NCBI GenBank assembly: GCA_023150215.1
Contig: JAKLLJ010000048.1
Span: forward strand, 1 to 14,795
DNA length: 14,795 nucleotides
Direction of reading: 5' to 3'
From: Thauera sp.
GTDB taxonomy: Bacteria > Pseudomonadota > Gammaproteobacteria > Burkholderiales > Rhodocyclaceae
Part shown: in pieces, positions 7,725-14,795 of the stretch
Layout of the letters: every line of letters begins with the position of its first letter
Position numbering within the stretch: the stretch's first letter is position 1
The notes under the pieces: model-generated
Databases searched by the model: none
The model's input: the letters and a program-made list of their open reading frames with translations, nothing else
What the model was told of the DNA's origin: nothing
Position numbers and translations under genes: made by a program

Positions 7725-9533
7725 TCAACTCTTGTGCAGCTTGAACACCCAGACGGTGCCACCCTGCTCGAGGAAGTTCACCCGCTTGGCGACGTCGCCG
7801 CCCCACAGCGGCACCGCACCGCCCCAGCCGGACACCACCGCGACGTACTGCTCGCCGTCGGCGTCCCAGGTCACCGGCGGCGCGATCACGCCCGAACCGG
7901 TCTGGAATTTCCACGCCTCCTCGCCGGTCTTGGCGTTGACCGCCTTCAGGAAGCCCTCGGGCGTGCCATAGAACACCAGGTTGCCGGCGGTGCTGAGCAC
8001 CCCGCCCCACAACGGCGCGTTGTTCTTGACTTCCCAGACGATCTTGCCGCTCACCGGGTCGATCGCGCGCATCGCACCGATGTAGTCCTCGTAGAGCGGC
8101 TTGATCGTGAAGCCCGCGCCGAGGTAGGCCGCACCGCGCTTGTAGCTCACCGGCTCGTTCCAGATGTCCATGCCCCATTCGTTGGCCGGCACGTAGAACA
8201 GGCCGGTGTCGGGGCTGTAGCCCATCGGCATCTGGTTCTTGCCGCCGAGGAAGGACGGCGCGGCGAACACCGGCTTGCCCTTGCCGCCCTCGCCGGCCGC
8301 GCCCTCGACAAACGGATTGGGCGGACGCTTGTCGTCGTTGGTGATCGGACGACCGGTCTCGAGGTCGTAGCCCTTGGCCCAGTCGATGCGGGTCAGGAAG
8401 GGGTAGGCGGCGAGCAGCTTGCCGTTGGTCCGGTCATTGACGAAGAAGAAGCCGTTGCGGTCGGCCTTGGCGCCCGCCTTGACGAGCTTGCCGCTCTTCG
8501 GGTCCTTGTACTCGAAGGCGATGAATTCGTTCACCCCGTCGAAGTCCCAGCCGTCGTGCGGCGTGTTCTGGTAGTGCCAGACGATCTTGCCGGTGTCCGG
8601 GTCGACCGCGACCGTGGAGGAGGAATACAGGTTGTCGCCCGGGCGCAGCCAGGAGTTCCACGGGGCAGGGTTGCCGGTGCCCATGAAGATCAGGTTCACA
8701 TCCGGGTCGTAGTAGGCGGTCTGCCAGGTCGCGGCACCACCGGTCTTCCACAGGTCGCCCGGCCAGGTGGCGTTGGTGGTACCCGAGATGCCGTTCTCGA
8801 TCTCCTTGCCATCCTTGTCGTACTTGTAGCCCATGTGGCCTTCGAGCACCGGGCGCACCCAGACCTTCTTCCCGGTCTTGGCATCGCGCGCCTCGACCCG
8901 GCCGACGACGCCGAACTCCCCGCCCGAGACCCCGGTGATCACCATGCCCTTGACGATCTGCGGCGCAGCGGTCATCGAGTAGCCGGCCTTGTAGTCGTCG
9001 ATCTTCTCGCGCCACACGACCTTGCCGGTGTCCTTGTTGAGGGCGACGATCTGCGCATCCAGAGTGCCGAAGATCACCAGGTCGCCGTACAGTGCTGCGC
9101 CGCGGTTGATCACGTCACAGCACGGCATAATGCCTTCGGGCAGGCGGTGCTCGTACTTCCACAGCTTCTGGCCGGTCTTGGCGTCGAGCGCGTAGATGCG
9201 GCTGTAGGACGCGGTCACGAACATCTTGCCGTCGTGGATCAGCGGCTGCGACTGCTGACCGCGCTGCTTCTCGCCGCCGAAGGAGAACGCCCACACCGGG
9301 ACGAGGTCCTTGATCGTGTCGACGTTGACCTTGGCGAGCGGGCTGTAGCGCTGGCCCTTGGTGCCAAGGCCGTTGGTGACGATCTGGTGCGTCGTCTCGG
9401 CGTCCTTCAGGATGTCCTCGTCGGTCACGCTCGCGGCCTGCGCCGTGGCGCCCATCCCCACGCCGGCCAGCGCGATCGTCAGCGCGGTCAGCATCGCCGG
9501 CACGGTACGCGGACGCTTGTCGTTTTTCATCAT
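7725..9533 (-). CDS. PQQ-dependent alcohol dehydrogenase with lanthanide-type Asp-x-Asp site (ExaA/PedH/ExaF-like)
   Basis: This 602-residue quinoprotein of the methanol/ethanol dehydrogenase family oxidises alcohols in the periplasm and hands electrons to cytochrome c. A Sec signal peptide ends near residue 33 (ATAQA|A). Beta-propeller tryptophan-docking blocks recur (for example DAKTGQKLWKYE, NKDTGKVVWREK, DPDTGKIVWHY, DPVSGKIVWEV, NAKTGEEAWKF). The vicinal disulfide that packs on PQQ is C138-C139 (MPCCDVINRG). Metal ligands are E206 (SGGEFG) and N288 (GTGNPAPWN). The catalytic aspartate is D330 in HDGWDFDGVNE. A second aspartate, D332, lies two residues later, the position used by XoxF, PedH and ExaF to bind lanthanides and usually Ala, Ser or Thr in calcium enzymes. 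The start is chosen by AAGGAGG five bases upstream of the first ATG of an ATGATG pair. A perfect sigma-54 promoter lies at 9615-9630. Substrate class (ethanol versus methanol) cannot be fixed from sequence alone; the PedF/SoxYZ context favours C2 or larger alcohols. Confidence 0.93.
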   Translation of the reverse strand: MMKNDKRPRTVPAMLTALTIALAGVGMGATAQAASVTDEDILKDAETTHQIVTNGLGTKGQRYSPLAKVNVDTIKDLVPVWAFSFGGEKQRGQQSQPLIHDGKMFVTASYSRIYALDAKTGQKLWKYEHRLPEGIMPCCDVINRGAALYGDLVIFGTLDAQIVALNKDTGKVVWREKIDDYKAGYSMTAAPQIVKGMVITGVSGGEFGVVGRVEARDAKTGKKVWVRPVLEGHMGYKYDKDGKEIENGISGTTNATWPGDLWKTGGAATWQTAYYDPDVNLIFMGTGNPAPWNSWLRPGDNLYSSSTVAVDPDTGKIVWHYQNTPHDGWDFDGVNEFIAFEYKDPKSGKLVKAGAKADRNGFFFVNDRTNGKLLAAYPFLTRIDWAKGYDLETGRPITNDDKRPPNPFVEGAAGEGGKGKPVFAAPSFLGGKNQMPMGYSPDTGLFYVPANEWGMDIWNEPVSYKRGAAYLGAGFTIKPLYEDYIGAMRAIDPVSGKIVWEVKNNAPLWGGVLSTAGNLVFYGTPEGFLKAVNAKTGEEAWKFQTGSGVIAPPVTWDADGEQYVAVVSGWGGAVPLWGGDVAKRVNFLEQGGTVWVFKLHKS

Positions 9534-9614
9534 CGACTCCTCCTTGGTGTCTCTCGAAGCTTTTCTGGGTGGTGTGCGTTCCGGCGCCACCTGCGTGCCG
9601 GACCACGTCCTATC

Positions 9615-9630
9615 CGCAAAGCGCGTGCCA
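9615..9630 (-). promoter_or_regulatory. Sigma-54 (-24/-12) promoter of the PQQ dehydrogenase gene
   Basis: The minus strand reads TGGCACGCGCTTTGCG. The -24 box TGGCACG and the TTGC of the -12 box are perfect, and GG and GC are ten bases apart. The predicted start is near 9604, giving a leader of about 71 bases. Confidence 0.87.
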
Positions 9631-9693
9631 GCGCCACAAGGCCGCTGCGCAAGGCCTGCACTGCTCCACCGGTGGCGCACAAGCGCGCCCGGG

Positions 9694-9710
9694 TGTGGCG
9701 CCCGGGTACA
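9694..9710. promoter_or_regulatory. Candidate activator-binding site (degenerate copy)
   Basis: TGTGGCGCCCGGGTACA agrees with the neighbouring site at 9714-9730 at 12 of 17 positions, and the two sites start 20 bases apart. Weak on its own; it is listed because sigma-54 activators often use paired sites. Confidence 0.3.
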
Positions 9711-9713
9711 GGG

Positions 9714-9730
9714 TGTTGCGCTTCGGAACA
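9714..9730. promoter_or_regulatory. Candidate activator-binding site shared by both promoters
   Basis: TGTTGCGCTTCGGAACA is a quasi-palindrome (TGTT..CG...CG..AACA, 12 of 16 paired positions complementary). It matches 14 of 17 bases of the site at 4785-4801. It stands between two divergent sigma-54 promoters at enhancer distance from each. Confidence 0.5.
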
Positions 9731-9783
9731 ACCGCAGGCGCAGGCGCAGGGGCGCCAATGCCCGCGCAAGCGCTCGCGGCCGG

Positions 9784-9799
9784 TGGCATGTGGCTTGCA
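9784..9799 (+). promoter_or_regulatory. Sigma-54 (-24/-12) promoter of the SoxYZ-like operon
   Basis: TGGCATGTGGCTTGCA has correct GG-N10-GC spacing and a perfect -12 box. The -24 box differs from TGGCAC only in its last base. The predicted start is near 9810, 47 bases before the ATG. Confidence 0.75.
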
Positions 9800-9856
9800 T
9801 CGGTTGCCGACGATGACGCCGCGCACGCTCGCCGCGCCGACCGCACAGGAGATCCG

Positions 9857-10687
9857 ATGACCCCGCTCGCGCTTGCCCGTCCCGCCCTCGCCTGGATCGC
9901 CGCGGCCCTCACCGCGCTCGCCGCGACGGCGCCGGTCCTCGCCACCTCCACGCCCGCCGCCCTCGCCAGCGCGCCGGCGCAGTCCGCACAGCTCGATCCG
10001 CTCGATTCGCCACGCTGGGAAGACATGCGCAAGGCCTTCTTCGAAGGCGCCACGGTGGTGTTCGACGAGCGCATCAAGGTCGTCGGTCCAAGCGTGGCCG
10101 AAGACTCGCTGAACGTGCCGGTCACGGTGGACGCCAGCGCCGTGCCCGGCGTCGAGGAGCTGATCGTGTTCGCCGACTTCAACCCGATCGTCAAGGCCTT
10201 GCGTTTCGAGCCCGGTGCTGCACAGCCGCGGCTCGGCTTTCGCATCAAGCTGCAGCAGTCGTCCCCGGTACGCGCCGCGGCACGCACCGCCGACGGAGTG
10301 TGGCGAGTAGGCGGCGCGTGGATCACCGCCACCGGCGGCGGGTGCACCCTGCCCTCGGTCGGTTCCGGCTCACCCGAATGGCAAGAGCGCCTCAACGAGG
10401 TCAACGGCAAGCTGTGGCCCCGGCTCGACGGCGGCGAGCGCCTGCGCATGCGCATCATCCATCCGATGGACACCGGCCTGGCCGCCGGCATCCCCGCCTT
10501 CCACATCGAGGAGATCGTGATCACCGACGCCGAAGGCCACACCCTGAGCCGCATCCAGCCACTCGAACCGGTGGCCGAAAACCCGAGCTTCACCCTCGAC
10601 CTGCGCGCCCTCGCCCCCGGCGCCCGCCTGCACATCGCCGGCCGCGACAACAACGGCAACCGCATCGACGCCTGGGTGACCCGATGA
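9857..10687 (+). CDS. Quinoprotein dehydrogenase-associated SoxYZ-like carrier protein
   Basis: This 276-residue secreted protein corresponds to a fusion of SoxY-like and SoxZ-like domains, the type found beside PQQ alcohol dehydrogenases. The signal region is residues 1-30. A SoxY-like part covers about 50-170 and contains the only cysteine, C163, in ATGGGCTLPS. In true SoxY the carrier cysteine sits in a C-terminal Gly-Gly-Cys-Gly-Gly arm, here replaced by an internal loop. A SoxZ-like part covers about 185-276 (RLRMRIIHPMDTG ... DNNGNRIDAW). The start has AGGAG six bases before the ATG. It shares four bases with the earliest possible start of the metallohydrolase gene (ATGA at 10684). The cargo is unknown. 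Family and context suggest a thiol-linked relay that works with the hydrolase downstream, but no reaction has been assigned with confidence. Confidence 0.83.
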   Translation: MTPLALARPALAWIAAALTALAATAPVLATSTPAALASAPAQSAQLDPLDSPRWEDMRKAFFEGATVVFDERIKVVGPSVAEDSLNVPVTVDASAVPGVEELIVFADFNPIVKALRFEPGAAQPRLGFRIKLQQSSPVRAAARTADGVWRVGGAWITATGGGCTLPSVGSGSPEWQERLNEVNGKLWPRLDGGERLRMRIIHPMDTGLAAGIPAFHIEEIVITDAEGHTLSRIQPLEPVAENPSFTLDLRALAPGARLHIAGRDNNGNRIDAWVTR

Positions 10688-10818
10688 GGACCGCCTCCAC
10701 ACCCCTGCGCCGCACCGACGCCGCCAAACGCCCGCCGGCGGCCGGCTCCGGCGCCGGCTCCGCCCCCGCGCGCGCGCCTGCAGGGCCGATCCACCGCATG
10801 GCGCGGGCCGGCGAGCGC

Positions 10819-11799
10819 ATGAGCGTGGTCGTGCAGCGGCTGTCAATGCCGGGCCGCGTGCTCGCGATCCTGTGGACCTGCCTGCTGCTGCTCGCCGCAC
10901 CGACACACGCGGAAACCTTCGACTACCGCCTGCAAGCGCGCGAGCTCGCGCCCGGCGCGTGGGTGATCGTCGGCCTCAAGGAGGACTTCTCCTTCGCCAA
11001 CGGCGGCAACATCGTCAACACCGGCTTCATCGTCGGCCGCGAAGGGGTCATCGTCATCGACACCGGCTCGTCGAAGCGCTACGGCGAACAACTGCTCGCC
11101 GCAATCCGGCGCGTCACGCCGCTGCCCGTGGTGCTGGTGGTGAACACCCACCACCACCCCGACCACTTCCTCGGCAACCAGGCCTTCCCGCGCGAAACCC
11201 TCGCCGCCCTGCCCGACACCCTCGCCGCGATCCGCAGCGAAGGCGAAGGCTTCAACGCCAACATGTACCGGCTCAACGGCGACTGGATGCGCGACACCGA
11301 AGTCGTCGTGCCCACCCGCGCGCTCGCCGTCGGTCGCCAGCGGATCGGCGGACGCGACGTGGAGCTGCTCGCACTCGGCGGCCACACCATCGCCGACCTG
11401 GTCGTGGTCGATCACGACAGCGGCACGGTGTATGCGGCCGACCTCGTCTTCCACGGCCGCACCCCCACCACCCCGCACGCCGACATCCCGCTCTGGCTCG
11501 CCGCGCTCGACACCCTCGAACGCCTGCCCACTCGCCTGTGGGTGCCCGGCCATGGCGAGCCGACGCCCGACACCCGCGCGCTGCGCCAGACCCGCGACTA
11601 CCTCGGCTGGCTCGCGCAAACCATCCGCAGCGGCGCCGAATCCGGCCAGGACATGACCGACCTGTTCCAGACCCCGATTCCGCAACGCTTCGCCGGGATG
11701 GCGCTGGCGAAGGAAGAATTCCGCCGCTCGGTGGTGCACCTCTTCCCCGCTGCAGAACAGTCCGTCCTCGAAGCCCAGCGTACCCCCACCCCCAAATAG
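10819..11799 (+). CDS. Quinoprotein relay system zinc metallohydrolase (metallo-beta-lactamase fold), secreted
   Basis: This protein of 326 residues (from this start) has the metallo-beta-lactamase fold. Zinc ligands are visible: H111, H113, D115 and H116 in NTHHHPDHFLGN, H189 in LGGHT, D208 in YAADLVF and H245 in VPGHGE. Residues 14-31 (VLAILWTCLLLLAAPTHA) form a signal peptide, so it acts in the periplasm with the SoxYZ-like carrier. Members of this group sit beside PQQ alcohol dehydrogenases and SoxYZ fusions; the substrate is not known. The start is uncertain. An ATG at 10684 overlaps the previous stop codon (ATGA) and would add 45 Ala/Pro/Arg-rich residues ahead of the signal. ATGs at 10798 and 10846 are also in frame. 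The 10819 start gives a normal signal peptide and is preferred, although its ribosome site (GGCGAG) is weak. Confidence 0.83.
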   Translation: MSVVVQRLSMPGRVLAILWTCLLLLAAPTHAETFDYRLQARELAPGAWVIVGLKEDFSFANGGNIVNTGFIVGREGVIVIDTGSSKRYGEQLLAAIRRVTPLPVVLVVNTHHHPDHFLGNQAFPRETLAALPDTLAAIRSEGEGFNANMYRLNGDWMRDTEVVVPTRALAVGRQRIGGRDVELLALGGHTIADLVVVDHDSGTVYAADLVFHGRTPTTPHADIPLWLAALDTLERLPTRLWVPGHGEPTPDTRALRQTRDYLGWLAQTIRSGAESGQDMTDLFQTPIPQRFAGMALAKEEFRRSVVHLFPAAEQSVLEAQRTPTPK

Positions 11800-11801
11800 C
11801 C

Positions 11802-11901
11802 CCTGCAGGAGCGGCGGCAGCCGCGAACGTTTGCGGCCGTCCGCAAGCACCGCGGGCCGGAGGCGCCGGAAAAGGCTCGCGGCGGCCGCCGCTCCTACAG
11901 G
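11802..11901. repeat. Inverted pair of REP-like elements between convergent genes
   Basis: Arms 11802-11826 (starting CCTGCAGGAGCGGCGGCAGC) and 11877-11901 (ending GCCGCTCCTACAGG) are complementary at 23 of 25 positions. The 50-base loop contains a smaller perfect hairpin, TTGCGG-ccgt-CCGCAA (11831-11846). The two REP cores face each other in the opposite order to the array at 6319-6592. It follows the hydrolase stop codon by two bases and probably helps end or protect transcripts from both sides. Confidence 0.8.
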
Positions 11902-11925
11902 CGGATCGCGCGGGTCATGAGCGGG

Positions 11926-12402
11926 TCACGGGCCAGTCACGGGGGCCGGTTTGGGGAGGGACGACAGGCGGCGGGCGGCTTCTTCATCGCCGTTGGCGGC
12001 GGCGACGGCGAGCCAGTAGCGCGCTTGGCGCAGGTCTGCGGGAAGCAGGCGGCCCTCGAGGTGAAGAATCCCCAGGCGATACTGCGCCTTGCTCGATCCG
12101 GCCTCGCCGCCGCGGCGGTAGAGATCGAGCGCCCTGGCCGGATCGCGCGGCTCGCCGAGGCCGTCCTCGGCGAGGATGCCGAGCTGGAACCAGGCCTCGG
12201 CCACACCGGCGTGCGCGAGCGCGTTCCAGATTTCGCGCGCGCTGGCGTAGTGCGCCATCTTGAATTCGGCATAGGCCTTGTAGAGGCCGATGCTCGGCCG
12301 CGCCACCAGGGCATCGAGTTCTTCCCCCTCGAGGGCGTGCGCCGCGGCGGGGGCCTGTGCAATGATCGCGGCGGCAAGCAGGCGTGCGGCAGCGGTGCGC
12401 AT
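11926..12402 (-). CDS. Secreted Sel1-repeat (TPR-like) protein
   Basis: This 158-residue protein has a signal peptide (MRTAAARLLAAAIIAQAPAAAHA). Two clear Sel1-type repeats lie at about residues 68-103 (AEAWFQLGILAEDGLGEPRDPARALDLYRRGGEAG) and 104-140 (SSKAQYRLGILHLEGRLLPADLRQARYWLAVAAANG). A degenerate helix pair precedes them (about 42-67). Such repeats form protein-protein interaction solenoids. The start with GGAG nine bases upstream is chosen because it puts a signal peptide at the N-terminus; longer in-frame starts at 12432 and 12543 would run into the opposite gene. It is divergent from the DUF302 gene, with 28 bases between the start codons. The partner is unknown. Confidence 0.8.
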   Translation of the reverse strand: MRTAAARLLAAAIIAQAPAAAHALEGEELDALVARPSIGLYKAYAEFKMAHYASAREIWNALAHAGVAEAWFQLGILAEDGLGEPRDPARALDLYRRGGEAGSSKAQYRLGILHLEGRLLPADLRQARYWLAVAAANGDEEAARRLSSLPKPAPVTGP

Positions 12403-12430
12403 GGGATGAAGCTCCGATCGAGGGGGAGAC

Positions 12431-12940
12431 ATGAATGAAGCAACAAGCAGGCCCGGACTTCGGCGCAGCATGCGCCTCGCCCTCGTCTGCCTTGCGCTAG
12501 CGGGGGCCGCGGGGGTCGCGCGTGCCGACGGCACCGACGGCATCGTGGTCGAGTCCTTCCCGGGCGTGCCTTACGCCGATCTGCGCGCGGCGCTTGCCGA
12601 TGCGATCGCCGACGAAGGCCTGAGCACACCGGTCGTGAGCCAGTTCGCGCGCATGCTCGAACGCACCGCTGCCGACCTCGGCCACGCTCCCGCGCTCTAC
12701 GCCGACGCCGAGATCCTCACCTTCTGCAGCGCGAGCGTCGCCGCCCGCCTGGTGACCGAGGCGCCCGCGCGGATCGCGCTGTGCCCGTTGTCGATCGCGG
12801 TATTCAGTCTTCCGCACACCCCGCAGGACACGGCCCTGGCCTATCGCCCGCCCACGCTCGCTTCGCCCGGCGGCGACGCGGCGCGTGCGCTGATGGCACG
12901 CATCGTCGCCGGCGCGGCCAGCCTCGTCGGCCGCCGCTGA
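12431..12940 (+). CDS. DUF302-family secreted protein
   Basis: This 169-residue protein has an N-terminal hydrophobic signal (RLALVCLALAGAAGVARA) and a DUF302-like core at about residues 45-140. The core shows the family pattern: SQFARMLERTAADLG, YADAEILTFCSASVAARLV, then APARIALCPLSIAVFSLP and AYRPP. The function of DUF302 is not known; its members are small alpha/beta proteins often found with redox and sulfur genes. Two cysteines (C99, C118) lie in the core. AGGGGGAG lies only two bases before the ATG, which is short; a second ATG at 12470 would give a more compact signal peptide. The NuoEF-like gene follows after 36 bases on the same strand. Confidence 0.75.
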   Translation: MNEATSRPGLRRSMRLALVCLALAGAAGVARADGTDGIVVESFPGVPYADLRAALADAIADEGLSTPVVSQFARMLERTAADLGHAPALYADAEILTFCSASVAARLVTEAPARIALCPLSIAVFSLPHTPQDTALAYRPPTLASPGGDAARALMARIVAGAASLVGRR

Positions 12941-12976
12941 ACGCGCATCGCCCGCAACGCTCCGGACCCGCTCACC

Positions 12977-14795
<1,819 letters not shown>

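Larger units (their letters stand above)
9534..9856. promoter_or_regulatory. Divergent control region between the dehydrogenase and the SoxYZ-like gene
   Basis: These 323 bases carry two sigma-54 promoters facing outward (9615-9630 minus and 9784-9799 plus). Between them are two candidate enhancer sites (9694-9710 and 9714-9730). The stronger site is about 118 bases from the dehydrogenase start point and 88 bases from the SoxYZ start point, so one activator complex could serve both directions. Confidence 0.7.

Noticed and set aside
7734..9860. Long plus-strand open frame (708 codons) opposite the PQQ dehydrogenase
   Set aside because: It is the mirror frame of a well-supported gene, with no domain or ribosome site.

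Overview
The window is about 15 kb of very GC-rich DNA, probably from a betaproteobacterium of the Thauera / Azoarcus / Aromatoleum kind. That placement is an inference from the gene families: a two-gene tungsten aldehyde oxidoreductase, a complete PQQ-alcohol-dehydrogenase accessory set, an AcoR-type sigma-54 activator and GTAG-type REP elements. No rRNA, tRNA, CRISPR array, insertion sequence or phage gene was seen.

Layout. (1) 103-2442, minus strand: a tungsten aldehyde:acceptor oxidoreductase large subunit, preceded by its four-cluster ferredoxin subunit. (2) 2573-4702, minus: an AcoR-like sigma-54 activator (GAF, AAA+, Fis-type HTH). (3) 4703-4993: a divergent regulatory region with a near-perfect -24/-12 promoter. 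(4) 4994-6278, plus: a PedF-type cytochrome c and a MxaJ/XoxJ-like periplasmic binding protein, overlapping by 11 bases. (5) 6279-6687: a tandem REP array and a strong terminator. (6) 6688-7545, minus: a secreted protein with two Cache domains. (7) 7725-9533, minus: a PQQ-dependent alcohol dehydrogenase with the Asp-x-Asp signature of lanthanide-dependent enzymes. (8) 9534-9856: a second divergent regulatory region with two back-to-back sigma-54 promoters. (9) 9857-11799, plus: a SoxYZ-like carrier and a zinc metallohydrolase of the 'quinoprotein relay' type. (10) 11802-11901: an inverted REP pair. (11) 11926-12402, minus: a Sel1-repeat protein; 12431-12940, plus: a DUF302 protein. (12) 12977 to the window end, plus: a NuoE-NuoF fusion, most likely the NAD/FMN subunit of a formate dehydrogenase, still open at the edge.

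Proposed physiology (inference). Alcohol is oxidised in the periplasm by the PQQ enzyme, with electrons passing to the PedF cytochrome. The aldehyde produced would be oxidised to the acid in the cytoplasm by the tungsten enzyme. The binding protein, SoxYZ-like carrier and zinc hydrolase are the usual but poorly understood companions of such dehydrogenases. The NuoEF fusion could handle formate.

The most notable non-coding signal is regulatory. Four good sigma-54 promoters and one weaker one lie in front of the cytochrome, SoxYZ, dehydrogenase, Cache and AOR units. A shared 17-base quasi-palindrome lies at enhancer distance in both divergent regions. Together these suggest that the adjacent AcoR-like protein controls the cluster as one regulon.
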